DNA from: Leptolyngbya boryana PCC 6306
GTDB taxonomy: Bacteria > Cyanobacteriota > Cyanobacteriia > Leptolyngbyales > Leptolyngbyaceae
Direction of reading: 5' to 3'
Length of the DNA: 64,000 nt
Assembly: GCF_000353285.1 (NCBI RefSeq)
Contig: NZ_KB731324.1
Coordinates: forward strand, 3,986,577-4,050,576
In this document: one piece after another, positions 18,016 to 28,384 of the stretch
Layout: each line of letters starts with the position of its first letter
How positions within the stretch are numbered: the first letter of the stretch is position 1
The notes under the pieces: model-generated
The model's database searches: none
What the model was told of the DNA's origin: nothing
What the model saw: the letters and a program-made list of their open reading frames with translations, nothing else
Position numbers and translations under genes: made by a program

Positions 18016-20715
18016 CTACTCGCCAATTAGGTCAGTAACCGCTCGAATCAACGTATCGTCATGAAAGCTATTTTTAGTCAGATAGTAATCTGCCCCTGCT
18101 TCTAATCCTTGAATTCGATCGTCTTCGCGATCGCGATAAGACACAACAATCACCGGAATTGCGTGAAACCGGGAATGTTGTTTAATCGCTTTGATCAACT
18201 CAATGCCATTCATTCGCGGCATATCAATATCACTAATCACGAGATCATAAGGGTAAGACCTGACCGCATTCCATCCTTCCATACCATCGACTGCAATATC
18301 GACGACATAGCCATGATTTTGAAGTAGCTTCCGTTCGAGTTCTCGCACGGTGATCGAATCATCAACGACTAAGACTCGTTTTGCATTCTGCTGATGTTGC
18401 AGCGATCGGGGTTCGCTGACTTTTGCAAGGCGCGTATTTTGTAAGAGTCGATTGGTGGAGCGAATGAGGTCAGACACATCTAGAATCAGCACAAGAGAAC
18501 CATCATTCATCAATGCTGCTGCACTCACATCCTGAACTTTTCCGAGTCGCGGATCAAGCGGACGCACAACCAGTTCTTTCTCTCCCAAACAGCGATCGAC
18601 GATCAAACCATAAGTAGCAGATTGATCACTGAGCATCACCACCCAAGAGCGTTCAGAAGTGCCCGTTGGACGAGATAAATCTAGTACCTGGTAGAGCGGA
18701 ATTAGTCCAATATTATTCTGATCAAAGGTGAAGTATTGACGATTTTCAGCCGTAAAAATCTCAGACTGCTCTACTGTGACAATCTGATCAATGCGCGACA
18801 ATGGGAATGCATAAACTTCTCCTGCGACATCGACGAGTAAAGTTCGGACAACTGAGAGGGTCAGCGGCAACTGAAAGTAAAACCCTGTTCCTTTGCCTGG
18901 CTGAGAAGTCACCCGCACTGTTCCGCCGACTTCCTGCGCCATACTTTTAACAATATCGAGTCCAACGCCTCGACCGGATAGTTCAGTCACTTGTTCTGAT
19001 AGAGAGAACCCAGGTAGAAATAGGAATTCCATCAATTCGCTGTGACTCAGTTTTGCGGCTATCTCTGGAGCTACAAGCTGTCGGGCAATGATTGCTTGCC
19101 GCAATTTCTGAGTATCAATTCCTATTCCATCATCCGTAATTGCGATCGCGAGCATTCCACCCCGATGAGCGGCTTCGATCTGGATTGTTCCCTCAGCAGA
19201 TTTGCCTGCTGCAACGCGCGTTTCAGGGGACTCAATCCCATGATCGATCGCATTGCGTAAGATGTGCGTGATCGGGGCTTCTAATCTGGCGAGAATATCA
19301 CGATCGACCGAAGTTGTTTGACCGATAATTTCTAGTTTGACCTGTTTATTGAGACTACGAGCTAGGTCACGTACCATCCGAGGAAAGTTTTGCATTCCTT
19401 CTTCAAAGGGTCGCATATGAGAAGTAATGACTTCCTGGTAAAGACGCTCGGATAAATTGGTGGTACGACGAATAAAATCTTCGAGTTCTGATAAGCGATC
19501 GCTGAGGAGATTTCGGCATTGCTGCTCCTGCTGGCGAACTGTTTCAAATAATGCTTGAGTCACTTTATTCGACATCGCATTTACATGCTGCTCTAAGGTT
19601 TCTAGAGTCGTTGAGAGTTCAATTTGTCGCGATCGTACCTGCCTCAAGCTATCCGCAAAAGCAGGTAAAGCATTTGCCTCAATCAGCGATTCTCCTGCCA
19701 GTCCCATCATACGAGTCAGATTATCTGCACTCACCCGCACAACTCGCTGAGAAGAGGGAGCACTATCCTGAGTTGATGAGTCAGACGAGTTCAGATCTTT
19801 GCCGTTTTGGATCGGAGAAAGCTGATTCAGGTTGAGACTCTGCGGCGGCGATGCTATCGGGAGTAAGGCAACATCAGAGACTTGTGCGGGGGATTGTCGT
19901 AGGGTTTGAATGCTCGATTGTACAGCCGCGATCGCGGCTTGGTGGTGCTCGATCCAGTTCGGTAAATCCTGATCACTGACTTGGCTAAGATACTGCAAGA
20001 GATCAACACCACTCAGCAATGAATCAACGAGTTCAGCAGTCAGGGTTAAGCTACGATTCTGAGCCGCGACAAAGCAATCTTCCATCGTATGAGCTAAACC
20101 GACTGCCGCATCAATGCCGACAATTCGCGCTGCACCCTTAATCGAGTGAGCCGCACGCATTAATGCTTCTAAAGGTTGGGTCACTGTCGGATTTGCTTCT
20201 AAGGTCAGTAACTCTTGATTGAGGGTTTTGGCTTGTTCTTCAACCTCTAAACGAAACAGATCCATCATCTGGGAATCAACCAGAGCAAGAGAAACATTGC
20301 TTTGAGTCCGGGAATCTGGAGTAAGGGGTAAGGAATCTGTTGTCGGACTTGTCTGGATTTCTACGATCGCTTGCTGGTGATTTGCAATCCAATTGTGACG
20401 CTCTGAGTCCTCTAATAAGCTCATTTCAAGTAGCCAATCTGCTGATTGAATCAAGCGATCGCACTCTATACTGTCCAAACGCTTTTCAGGCTGAATGATT
20501 TTCAATCGGCTCTGCATCGCTTCAGAGAGCGTAACAGCTGCTTCTACTTCGACAATCTGCGCTAACCCATGCACCGTTTCTAAAGCATGAAGTGCATCTT
20601 GGATCTCATTTGCAGACGGAGACTGATGCTCAAACAGCATAAAATTCTGCTTCAGGCGAGTGACCTGAACCTTCACTTCTTGGCGAAATAGTTCTAGCAT
20701 CGAGTAGTCGGACAT
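18016..20715 (-). CDS. cheA: Hybrid chemotaxis kinase CheA-REC (WspE-like)
   Basis: This is a histidine kinase of about 899 residues. The first Hpt-like region (1-100) keeps a His in [10 protein letters not shown] but lacks the usual HxxKG lysine. The second Hpt (about 145-260) is canonical, [16 protein letters not shown]3 dimerisation, a HATPase domain ([24 protein letters not shown]), a CheW-like P5 domain, and a C-terminal receiver ([18 protein letters not shown]; phospho-Asp in [13 protein letters not shown]) follow. I place the start at ATG 20715, 5 bp after the upstream cheW stop. A longer frame from 20796 would add a spurious hydrophobic 27-residue extension that overlaps cheW. It should phosphorylate CheB and the REC-cyclase. 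Confidence 0.94.
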   Translation of the reverse strand: MSDYSMLELFRQEVKVQVTRLKQNFMLFEHQSPSANEIQDALHALETVHGLAQIVEVEAAVTLSEAMQSRLKIIQPEKRLDSIECDRLIQSADWLLEMSLLEDSERHNWIANHQQAIVEIQTSPTTDSLPLTPDSRTQSNVSLALVDSQMMDLFRLEVEEQAKTLNQELLTLEANPTVTQPLEALMRAAHSIKGAARIVGIDAAVGLAHTMEDCFVAAQNRSLTLTAELVDSLLSGVDLLQYLSQVSDQDLPNWIEHHQAAIAAVQSSIQTLRQSPAQVSDVALLPIASPPQSLNLNQLSPIQNGKDLNSSDSSTQDSAPSSQRVVRVSADNLTRMMGLAGESLIEANALPAFADSLRQVRSRQIELSTTLETLEQHVNAMSNKVTQALFETVRQQEQQCRNLLSDRLSELEDFIRRTTNLSERLYQEVITSHMRPFEEGMQNFPRMVRDLARSLNKQVKLEIIGQTTSVDRDILARLEAPITHILRNAIDHGIESPETRVAAGKSAEGTIQIEAAHRGGMLAIAITDDGIGIDTQKLRQAIIARQLVAPEIAAKLSHSELMEFLFLPGFSLSEQVTELSGRGVGLDIVKSMAQEVGGTVRVTSQPGKGTGFYFQLPLTLSVVRTLLVDVAGEVYAFPLSRIDQIVTVEQSEIFTAENRQYFTFDQNNIGLIPLYQVLDLSRPTGTSERSWVVMLSDQSATYGLIVDRCLGEKELVVRPLDPRLGKVQDVSAAALMNDGSLVLILDVSDLIRSTNRLLQNTRLAKVSEPRSLQHQQNAKRVLVVDDSITVRELERKLLQNHGYVVDIAVDGMEGWNAVRSYPYDLVISDIDMPRMNGIELIKAIKQHSRFHAIPVIVVSYRDREDDRIQGLEAGADYYLTKNSFHDDTLIRAVTDLIGE

Positions 20716-20719
20716 AGGT

Positions 20720-21412
20720 TTAGAGTAACCGACGATCAAGAGTATCGAGCAGAGAATCAATCTCCAGATAATTGACCTTTCCGTTAGTCCAGTCAATCAT
20801 CCCTGCGGTATAGGCTTGGCTTGCTTTGGCAATGACAACAGGTGGATCTCGCAGTTCAGATGGATCAAATCGATGCACACAATACACTTCGTCTACTGGA
20901 AAGACCCAAAGCGGTCTGTGCTGCCCAACGACCATCATTCGCTTTAAATTCAAACGACTATAAGTTGGATCAATCGGCATTTCAACTTGGAGAAACTGAC
21001 TTAATGAGACACAGGGCAAAATTTCGCCTCGACAATTGACTAATCCTAGAAACGGGTCATTGCTGCGATGCGGCAGTGTGTGAATGGGAATAGGACGAAT
21101 AACCTCTTGCAGAAGACACACAGGTAAGGCAAAACGCTCACTCCCAAGACGAAAAATCATCGCAGATAGAGTTTGTCGAACCTGGCTGATTTCAAGCAGA
21201 TCGGATTGTGATCTGGAAAGCTGCGATTCGAGCGGTTGTGCCAGCGTTTGTGTCCATTCTTGCAGGTAATCGAATGGAATTTCACGATCGAGTAAGCTAC
21301 GTCCGCCTGCGCTGTACATCGGACAGTTTCGACAATGCTGCACGTTTTCTAGGCGTTCACAAGAACGATCGCCTTCAACACCAATCTGATTCCAGCAGTT
21401 CTCGATCGCCAT
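20720..21412 (-). CDS. cheW: CheW-like coupling protein with N-terminal Cys motif (WspD-like)
   Basis: This is a 230-residue protein. The N-terminal 35 residues contain Cys in ENCWNQIGVEGDRSC and HCRNCPMYS. This Cys-rich leader, CWNxIGVxGDxSCxxL...HCxNCP, is characteristic of WspD-type CheW proteins and may bind metal. The CheW domain proper (about 75-230) couples receptor to kinase: FRLGSERFALPV and GLVNCRGEILPCVSL. It overlaps the upstream mcp stop by 1 bp and ends just before cheA. Confidence 0.92.
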   Translation of the reverse strand: MAIENCWNQIGVEGDRSCERLENVQHCRNCPMYSAGGRSLLDREIPFDYLQEWTQTLAQPLESQLSRSQSDLLEISQVRQTLSAMIFRLGSERFALPVCLLQEVIRPIPIHTLPHRSNDPFLGLVNCRGEILPCVSLSQFLQVEMPIDPTYSRLNLKRMMVVGQHRPLWVFPVDEVYCVHRFDPSELRDPPVVIAKASQAYTAGMIDWTNGKVNYLEIDSLLDTLDRRLL

Positions 21413-23019
21413 TACACTTTAAATTGAGAAATTTCTCGTTGTAGCCCCTGCGCTGCATCATCAAGCTGAGTCAGCGCATTATTCGTCTCTTGAAGGGATT
21501 GCATTGTTTGCAAGTGAGCATCACTCAATTGAGCGATCGCGATACTAATTTGCTCGGCACCATGATATTGCTCATCCATACGCTGAGTAATCGTTGCAAA
21601 CTGGGGCGCAAGTCCTTGGACTTCTTGAATAAAGCTCGCAATCTGGTGGCTAATGTCTCCGACTTCATAGACATACTGCGTCACCTCGCGGCTAAATCGA
21701 TCCATTTCCATCACTCCCGAAGACACAGACGTTTGCATCCCTTTGACCATCTGCTCAATTTCTAAGGTTGCTAAAGCAGATTGATCCGCCAGACGACGAA
21801 TCTCTCTTGCCACGACCGCAAATCCTGCTCCGTATTCTCCTGCTTTTTCCGCTTCGATCGCTGCATTCAGCGAGAGTAAATTCGTCTGATCCGCGACTTT
21901 TGTAATCGTGGTGACGACATTGTTAATACTGTTTGCTTTTTCATCCATCACTTTGAGTTTGGACGCGATCGACTGCGTGGCACTGACTAAGCCTTGCATC
22001 GCTGTTTGAATTTTGTTGAGATTGTCCTGGCTACTTGAGGCAGCTTGAGTAGTCGCTTGAGCAATGTCTTCGACATCATTCATCGCTTTTGCGAGTTCTC
22101 CACTGGTCGCTGCAATCTGACGAGACGTTGCTTTGACTTCATGCATTGAGGCAACTTGTTCATTGACTGTCGCTTCAAGCTGTCTGCCTGCTGCTGCGAT
22201 TTGTGTCGTCGAAGTACTGATTTGAATTCCCGATCGCTGAGATTGTCTAATCAGACTATTGAGGCTTTTGGTCATGCCCTCAAAGGCTCTCAGCAATCGT
22301 CCAATTTCAGTCGAGTCGGTGCTGTGGGGAATCGATTGAGTCAGATCACCTTGCGCGATCGCAGTCGCTGCATCGACAACGGGAGGAAGCTGTCGCCGCA
22401 AGGGTAACGTTGTTGCTAAGGCAGCCACTAAAGTTGCTAAGAAGGTCAATCCAGTTCCGATCACAATCAACCTAAGGAGACCATTTTGTGCATCTTGAAC
22501 TGCTTGATTGTTGCGATCGAGTTGAGTTTGGAGTTCTTGCACAACGCGATCGCGCTGAGCGACTGCATCGACAATTCGAGATTTTCGGACTGCTGCTCTT
22601 GCTTGGGGGATCTGTTTTTCATCCACAAGCTGAAACACCGTTTGTAAGGCTCGATCATAGTTCTCACCTGATTGAGTCAAGCTGATGACGTCGGGTCGGG
22701 TTTGAGCATCTGCGACCGTGGCTGCATTTCTGGCATTTTCTGCAAACGATCGACGCGCATCCTCATAAGCATTGGTCGCAGTCTGATCGCCCGGAAAAAT
22801 CACATAAGCGCGAGCATGACCAATCATCCGATTCAGCCCATCGACTAAGCCGTTGACGTTGCGGATTTGCCGCTCGATGCGATTGCTTTCCTGCTGAAGT
22901 TGAAAAGTGCGTGTGGTTGAGCCATACACGATCGCACTCAATCCCAACAAAGCGAGAAGCGGGATAGAATAACCGAGTAAAATGCGATTTGTGCTGTTGT
23001 TCCACATGGATCGAATCAT
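21412..23019 (-). CDS. Methyl-accepting chemotaxis protein (WspA-like)
   Basis: This is a 535-residue receptor. A first membrane helix (about 14-33) is followed by a helical periplasmic/extracellular sensor of about 145 residues, a second membrane helix (about 183-205), HAMP (about 205-260) and a cytoplasmic signalling domain. The hairpin tip reads [21 protein letters not shown] followed by [16 protein letters not shown] (quoted in parts), the form seen in Wsp/alternative-function receptors rather than flagellar ones. The start at ATG 23019 is 3 bp after the cheR stop; ATG 23007 is possible. Ligand unknown. Confidence 0.93.
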   Translation of the reverse strand: MIRSMWNNSTNRILLGYSIPLLALLGLSAIVYGSTTRTFQLQQESNRIERQIRNVNGLVDGLNRMIGHARAYVIFPGDQTATNAYEDARRSFAENARNAATVADAQTRPDVISLTQSGENYDRALQTVFQLVDEKQIPQARAAVRKSRIVDAVAQRDRVVQELQTQLDRNNQAVQDAQNGLLRLIVIGTGLTFLATLVAALATTLPLRRQLPPVVDAATAIAQGDLTQSIPHSTDSTEIGRLLRAFEGMTKSLNSLIRQSQRSGIQISTSTTQIAAAGRQLEATVNEQVASMHEVKATSRQIAATSGELAKAMNDVEDIAQATTQAASSSQDNLNKIQTAMQGLVSATQSIASKLKVMDEKANSINNVVTTITKVADQTNLLSLNAAIEAEKAGEYGAGFAVVAREIRRLADQSALATLEIEQMVKGMQTSVSSGVMEMDRFSREVTQYVYEVGDISHQIASFIQEVQGLAPQFATITQRMDEQYHGAEQISIAIAQLSDAHLQTMQSLQETNNALTQLDDAAQGLQREISQFKV

Positions 23020-23021
23020 TG

Positions 23022-24260
23022 TTAACTACCTGATGAAGACGAATATCCTGAATTGATCAGCCGCGCTGCTCGCTTTCTAAACCGCTGTGATTCTATGTTA
23101 TTGCCTTGCTGCTCTTTCAACAGCGCAAGATAGATTAATGCTTCGTAGGTGTCTGGGTTCAGATAGAGTGCTTTTTGAAACGATTGTTCTGCCTGTTTAA
23201 GCCGATTGAGTCCTTGATAAATCTGTCCGAGGAGCAAGTATGCAGGAGCTTGCCCTGGATAGGTTCTGATATAGGATTCGCAGAGTTCTGCAGCGGATAG
23301 GAGTTTTCCGCGATCGGCGAGGTCTTGAGCCGTCTCTAATAAAGTAGGTGCAGACTGCAGAGGGGGCAGAGCGATCGAATTCGATCTCTGTCTGATGAGA
23401 CTCGGTGAATTTGAGGATTGATGAGGTTGTTTCTGCTTGATCAGTTTAGAGTCGGGTGTAAGTAACCGATTGTCTGGAGACTGCTTCTGAAAGGCAAATG
23501 CAGCAGGATAATGGATCAATTGATAAGCTCGATGAGCAAGTTGGGGAGTTTCGACCGCTCCTAAAAACAGTAAACCGAGGGGCAAAAGAACTTGGTCAAG
23601 TGCATCAAGCGATTGCAGGCGAGCAGAGCGGTCGAGATAAATTAATAAATTGCGACAAAAAACAACGTGATACTGTTTTGCGATCAAGAAATGCGGTTGC
23701 AAAATGTTGCCATGTATAAAATTGATGGTTTTACGTATTTCTGCGCGCACTGCATAACCGTCATTCGTCTGCTGAAAATAGCGATCGCACTCTGCAAGAC
23801 TGTTGCCTCGAAATGACTTTTGACTGTAAATTGCTCGTTCTGCCTTCGCTAACGCTTGTTGACTCACATCGATCGCATCGATCTGAAATTGATCAGGAGT
23901 GAATCCTGCTTTTAACAGTGTTATCGCGATCGAATAAGGCTCTTCTCCAGTCGAGCAGGGCAAACTTAACAGTTTCATCCTCTGCTGAGGATGGCAAATT
24001 CTTTGCGTTTCCGCATATTCTTGCAGCGCTGCAAACGCTCCTTGGTCTCGAAAAAACCAGGTTTCCGGAATCACAACGGCTTCGATCAATTGATTAAGCT
24101 CTTGAGGCGAAGATTGAACTAAAGCGAGATAAGCTGCATCATCCGCGATCTGGCACGCAGTCCGTCGTTGTGCAATCGCACGGGCAATGATTCGCGAACC
24201 TACACTATTCGCATCGAGTCCTAACTTCTGTTTCAGAATGAGTTCAATCGAGTCTTGCAC
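23022..24260 (-). CDS. cheR: Chemoreceptor methyltransferase CheR with TPR tail (WspC-like)
   Basis: This is a 412-residue protein. The N-terminal helical domain and SAM-dependent methyltransferase domain (about 1-270) include [29 protein letters not shown] (SAM-binding loop) and [13 protein letters not shown] linker follows, then TPR repeats (about 300-400, [19 protein letters not shown]). It methylates the operon's MCP; the TPR tail is typical of WspC and FrzF-like CheR proteins. Its start overlaps the upstream cheW by 28 bp. Confidence 0.95.
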   Translation of the reverse strand: MQDSIELILKQKLGLDANSVGSRIIARAIAQRRTACQIADDAAYLALVQSSPQELNQLIEAVVIPETWFFRDQGAFAALQEYAETQRICHPQQRMKLLSLPCSTGEEPYSIAITLLKAGFTPDQFQIDAIDVSQQALAKAERAIYSQKSFRGNSLAECDRYFQQTNDGYAVRAEIRKTINFIHGNILQPHFLIAKQYHVVFCRNLLIYLDRSARLQSLDALDQVLLPLGLLFLGAVETPQLAHRAYQLIHYPAAFAFQKQSPDNRLLTPDSKLIKQKQPHQSSNSPSLIRQRSNSIALPPLQSAPTLLETAQDLADRGKLLSAAELCESYIRTYPGQAPAYLLLGQIYQGLNRLKQAEQSFQKALYLNPDTYEALIYLALLKEQQGNNIESQRFRKRAARLINSGYSSSSGS

Positions 24261-24709
24261 TCTTCGCCCTCCTTAGCTTCATTCGGGAGTGCGGCAAGCA
24301 CATCTGAGACAAGATGCTCCCAGTGAATCAGTTGAACCATCCCCTGTTCGGTGAGTAAGAGTTTGCCCAGTTCAGGGGATTCCGTGATGAACTCTGCTGT
24401 TTCTGCGTCTTCGATCGAGATTTTTAAGGTTTCAGTGACTCGGGCTGCAATTAAACCGATCGGTCTTGCAGCAGAAGTACTTTGTACCAAAATAATCCGA
24501 GTACGATAACAAATCTGGCTAGGCTGATCGCTGATCAGATGACACAGATCAACGACAGGAATCATTCGCCCACGATAGTTGAAAACTCCGACCACAGAAT
24601 TACGATCGAGTTGAATCCTTCTCAGTATCACCATGGGTAGGATCTCAACGATCTTACTTGTGTCGATCGCACAGAGATTGTTTCCAATGTGAAACAGGAG
24701 CAGTAGCAT
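24233..24709 (-). CDS. cheW: CheW-like coupling protein (WspB-like), first gene of operon
   Basis: This 158-residue single-domain CheW protein has LFHIGNNLCAIDTSKIVEILP at its start and GVFNYRGRMIPVVDL, the typical fold-defining motif. It is the promoter-proximal gene of the seven-gene leftward operon that runs to 15491. It presumably scaffolds the MCP and CheA together with the second CheW. Translation is coupled to cheR by overlap. Confidence 0.92.
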   Translation of the reverse strand: MLLLLFHIGNNLCAIDTSKIVEILPMVILRRIQLDRNSVVGVFNYRGRMIPVVDLCHLISDQPSQICYRTRIILVQSTSAARPIGLIAARVTETLKISIEDAETAEFITESPELGKLLLTEQGMVQLIHWEHLVSDVLAALPNEAKEGEECKTRLNSF

Positions 24710-25063
24710 TGCTTTAGAGACAATTTACGGATTTAGTTAGATTAAAACTTAAAAGAGCATTTTGAGAGTTATTGCTGATACACATTCGCCTCCCTAAAAC
24801 GATACTGGGAGCGCAGAGTCTTTTTATACGTTTAAAGCGCCCTCTCAATTTTGCTGAGTCAAGATAACTTGTGTAATCCTATCCATAGCTGCGTATTGCC
24901 TACATCTTCCTTGAGGTTGGAAATTTGTATCTCAACAGAAATTTCCGTTTTATCCTAAATATGTCCGAAGTAGGAAATTACGAGTTGAACAGTCTAGACT
25001 TGTACGAAGTTCTATAGGATAAGCACATCTAGATTAAGTTTCTATTTTTATTCTTCAATTGCA
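24710..25063. other. Divergent promoter region between the chemosensory operon and SulP
   Basis: The 354 bp separate two divergent transcription units and contain no open frame of note. I looked for a CRP-type TGTGA-N6-TCACA operator and did not find one. The region is AT-rich, with candidate -10-like TATCC/TAGGAT phrases around 24952-25022. Promoters for both units must lie here or close by. Confidence 0.5.
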
Positions 25064-27295
25064 GTGATTCCTATCGCAGAGTCCAAATCAGCAGCTACAG
25101 GATTTATGATCTCAAATAGTATTGCAGGCGCAATCATGGGTCTGCTCACCGTGACGAGTGCAGTATCGTTTGGGGCGCTTATCTTCTCAGGAGAGCTAGA
25201 ACCCTATATGCCGTTTGGAATCGGGCTACTTCTTTTTAGCTCGGTGATCATCAGTGCTGTGATTTCTGCCCTCAGTTCCTATCCTGCGATCGTGGCGACG
25301 ATCGCAGAAGTGACAGTTCCGATCTTTGGTCTGATTGCTCGCCAGATTGTGACAGCAATGCCAGATGCATCGGTAGAGCAAAAGCTGATGACCGTTGTCG
25401 CAACGTTAGCGATTAATAGTTTAGTGACCGGCATCATTTTTCTGGGATTGGGCTGGTTCAAACTCGGCAGTTTTGTCCGATTTATTCCCTATCCAGTTGT
25501 GGGTGGCTTTCTCGCAGGTATCGGTGCGCTGCTTTTGGTCGCTGCATTTCAGACTGTATCGGGGTTAGATCTAGAGCCGTTTTCGCTGGCAGCTTTCTTT
25601 CAAACCAATGCGGTGCTGCAATGGCTTCCAGGAGCATTGTTTGCTGTAGCGATGTTTGTGTTACCGCAGCGAATTACGCATGTCTTAGTTTATCCCGGCA
25701 TTATTGCCGGAACAGTGGCACTGTTTTATGCGGCTCTCGCAGTCACAGGAACCTCGATCGCTGACGCAACAGAACGAGGCTGGCTGTTAGGCAATGTTCC
25801 TAGTGATGGGCTGTATCGCTTTGTTAGTTTTGCAGCCATTCAGCAGGCAGACTGGAATGTAATTATTCAGCAGATTCCGACGCTGGCAGCGCTTTGGTTG
25901 GTTTCCGCGATCGCGCTGCTGCTGCACTGTAATGGCGTTGAACTGGTTGCATCGCGGGATCTCGACCTCAATCAGGAATTGAAAGCCGCAGGAATTGCGT
26001 CGTTGTTGGCAGGATTGGGAGGCGGAGTCGGCGGATTTGCCAGTGCCGGGGAGAATGCTTTGTCTCACCAGTTAGGAGCGCGAGGCAGATTAGTAGGATG
26101 GATCGTTGCAGCACTGTGTCTTGCAATGCTGTTAGGCGGAGCATCATTGCTCTCTTTCTTTCCCAAGTTTATTTTGATTGGGATGCCGCTGCTGATTACG
26201 ATCGAGTTCTTTAACGAATGGCTCTATGAAGCTTGGTTTAAGTTTGCTCGTGCCGATTATGCGATCATTCTGCTGATCGTGATTGTGACGGTGACGGTTG
26301 GCTTTCTCCAAGCCATTGGCGTAGGATTAGTGGCGGCGATTGTCCTGTTTGTGATTAGCTACAGTCGGTTGACGGTGATTCGTCGGATTAGCAATGGAGC
26401 CTACCATCACAGCAATGTGTTGTGGACTTCTGATGAGCTAGAAACCCTTGAAGCACAAGGAAACCAGGCTTACATCGTCGAATTACAGGGCTTGATCTTT
26501 TTTGGGACAGCTAACAAGTTGCTGAATCAAGTGCGCGATCGCATTCATGACGAACAGCTACCGCCTGTGTGCTATGTGATTTTAGATTTTCGGATGGTGA
26601 GAGATCTCGATGCTTCAGCCGTTCTGAGCTTTGCTAAACTCAAGCAGGTTGCAACCCAAAAGCAGATTCATCTGGTCTACACTCATCTGTCTACGCAAGC
26701 AAAACGGCGATTGGAACAGGGGGAATGTCTTGAGGAAGCTGATCCGTTCTGCCATCTTTTTGCAGATTTAGACCGAGGGCTAGAATGGTACGAAGGCAAA
26801 GTGCTGCAACAATATCATCCCTTGTGTGAAGATCAAGGACTGACACCCGAAGCGGCGTTAGCGGCTCATCTCAAAGCTGACTTTTCTGATCCAAAACAAG
26901 TCGATCGCTTAATGAGTTGCCTGGAAGTTTGCCATTTAGCAGAAGGAGAATATCTTTTTCATCAAGGCGATCCGTTTGATGGATTGTATTTTGTTGCGTC
27001 GGGACAAGTCAGTGTGGTGCTAAATTTCAGCGATGAACAGAACAAACGCATCCGAACCTACACCATTGGTAACACAATCGGGGAAATGGGGCTTTATCGT
27101 CGCACAGCACGCATGGCATCTGTGGTTGCTGATAAGCCGAGCACCTTGTATTTCTTATCGGCTGAAACGTTCGAGCGGATTGAAACCTCTGACCCAATGC
27201 TGGCATCGAACATTCACCGTTTTATTGTGGCTTTACTCGCTGAGCGACTCCAACATCGGGAGAATGAACTCAGTCACCTGTTGGAATCCGTCTAA
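25064..27295 (+). CDS. SulP-family anion transporter with STAS and cyclic-nucleotide-binding domains
   Basis: This is a 743-residue protein. About 10-12 membrane helices (about 10-430) of the SLC26/SulP fold include PYPVVGGFLAGIGALLL and the late segment GGVGGFASAGENALSHQLGARGR. A STAS domain follows (about 450-560, with LQGLIFFGTANKLL and VILDFRMVRDLDASAV). The C-terminal domain (about 610-725) is a cyclic-nucleotide-binding fold with GEYLFHQGDPFDGLYFVASGQ and the phosphate cassette IGEMGLYRRTARMASVV, where the ligand Glu and Arg are present. Substrate could be sulfate, bicarbonate or another anion. The start is GTG 25064. It lies divergent from an operon that ends in an adenylate cyclase, so cAMP control is plausible. 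Confidence 0.9.
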   Translation: MIPIAESKSAATGFMISNSIAGAIMGLLTVTSAVSFGALIFSGELEPYMPFGIGLLLFSSVIISAVISALSSYPAIVATIAEVTVPIFGLIARQIVTAMPDASVEQKLMTVVATLAINSLVTGIIFLGLGWFKLGSFVRFIPYPVVGGFLAGIGALLLVAAFQTVSGLDLEPFSLAAFFQTNAVLQWLPGALFAVAMFVLPQRITHVLVYPGIIAGTVALFYAALAVTGTSIADATERGWLLGNVPSDGLYRFVSFAAIQQADWNVIIQQIPTLAALWLVSAIALLLHCNGVELVASRDLDLNQELKAAGIASLLAGLGGGVGGFASAGENALSHQLGARGRLVGWIVAALCLAMLLGGASLLSFFPKFILIGMPLLITIEFFNEWLYEAWFKFARADYAIILLIVIVTVTVGFLQAIGVGLVAAIVLFVISYSRLTVIRRISNGAYHHSNVLWTSDELETLEAQGNQAYIVELQGLIFFGTANKLLNQVRDRIHDEQLPPVCYVILDFRMVRDLDASAVLSFAKLKQVATQKQIHLVYTHLSTQAKRRLEQGECLEEADPFCHLFADLDRGLEWYEGKVLQQYHPLCEDQGLTPEAALAAHLKADFSDPKQVDRLMSCLEVCHLAEGEYLFHQGDPFDGLYFVASGQVSVVLNFSDEQNKRIRTYTIGNTIGEMGLYRRTARMASVVADKPSTLYFLSAETFERIETSDPMLASNIHRFIVALLAERLQHRENELSHLLESV

Positions 27296-27332
27296 ATCGT
27301 TGGATTTGAGGTTGAATCGATTCAGAAGTACG

Positions 27333-28301
27333 TTATTCCGTTGATCGCGGCACATATTTTTCAAACTGAAAGAACTTGAGTAGAACATTCAAAGCAGTAT
27401 CCGGTTCAGTCGGTGTGATCGCTTCGAGCGTTTGAATTGTTGCAGGAGATAGATGCCGAAATATCTTGGTTAGTAATACAGGGTGTATCGCTGCGGGAAA
27501 ACCTTGAAGCTCTTGTTCTAGGTGAGACAAACGACTCTTGGCAAAATTGACCTGGAAACGGCATCGCTTGAGTAGACGCTGACGAATATTCTCAGCAAGT
27601 GTCGGGTCAGTTTCCACAAGCTGATAGATTTCACCACTTTGCACAAGAGAAACAACATCAGGATTTTCTTCTAGAAACAGTAAGCTACCTTCTCGGTTGT
27701 AAACTTCAATCCCATCAATTCCCAGAGTTCCTAAGTCTGCTAAAGCAAGAATTCGACTGACGATCGACAAAGGTTCGCCACTATACAGTAAAGGTTGGTA
27801 GATGGCTTGTTCTTGTAAATTATAAGTACAAATCGTCGCTGTAATTGCTTGCTGAATGACTGCAATATCCGTCTCAGTCAGTTGTGCAGCACGGTCAGAA
27901 GTCTGTTGATTGTGCTGATCAATCAGGCGCATGAGTTGCTCGATCGTCATTCTTTCACTGACACCAGGCTGCCGCTGACGAGTCGTATGAGGTGGAGAAT
28001 TCGGGTCAAACTGCTGCACTAGATCATGCGCGATCGCACAAAAATCGAGCAGCGATTGAGTCCGCTCTCGATCAATTTCAGGAGTAAGCGTCGGAGCAAT
28101 CAAAGCAAAAATCTGCTGCGAACGTCGCTGCACATCTCGAACATGGTCTTGGTTGTGATAAAAAAGCTGTTTCTCGGCTGCTTCTTGAGCAAACCGATCG
28201 AGCACCCTTGTTGTCAGATGATCAATCGTTGCTGCAAACGTTTGGGAGATCTGAGACGAAGGATTTAAGTTTGACAAATTTGGCTGTTCGTCTCCGCTCA
28301 T
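27333..28301 (-). CDS. HD-domain protein, possible phosphohydrolase
   Basis: This is a soluble protein of about 322 residues. An HD-type metal site is suggested by FYHNQDHVRDV (His) and CAIAHDLVQQF (HD pair), with later NREGSLLFLEENP. Residues after 200 are helical and unassigned. It is the last gene of a leftward three-gene set with a hybrid kinase and a multi-receiver regulator, so a signalling or nucleotide-turnover role is likely, but the substrate is unknown. I choose ATG 28301, which has GGGGGAGAAAG upstream; a TTG at 28328 is in frame. It is convergent with the SulP gene. Confidence 0.75.
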   Translation of the reverse strand: MSGDEQPNLSNLNPSSQISQTFAATIDHLTTRVLDRFAQEAAEKQLFYHNQDHVRDVQRRSQQIFALIAPTLTPEIDRERTQSLLDFCAIAHDLVQQFDPNSPPHTTRQRQPGVSERMTIEQLMRLIDQHNQQTSDRAAQLTETDIAVIQQAITATICTYNLQEQAIYQPLLYSGEPLSIVSRILALADLGTLGIDGIEVYNREGSLLFLEENPDVVSLVQSGEIYQLVETDPTLAENIRQRLLKRCRFQVNFAKSRLSHLEQELQGFPAAIHPVLLTKIFRHLSPATIQTLEAITPTEPDTALNVLLKFFQFEKYVPRSTE

Positions 28302-28384
28302 ACATCTTTCTCCCCCACCGCAGATCAATTATCTGCTGAATTGCAATTCGTCGCATGTGTCTTTTGCAGGAGGAAGAAACAAGG

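Noticed and set aside
20716-20796. Longer cheA start at 20796
   Set aside because: It would overlap cheW by 77 bp and add a hydrophobic extension unlike CheA; ATG 20715 gives normal operon spacing.
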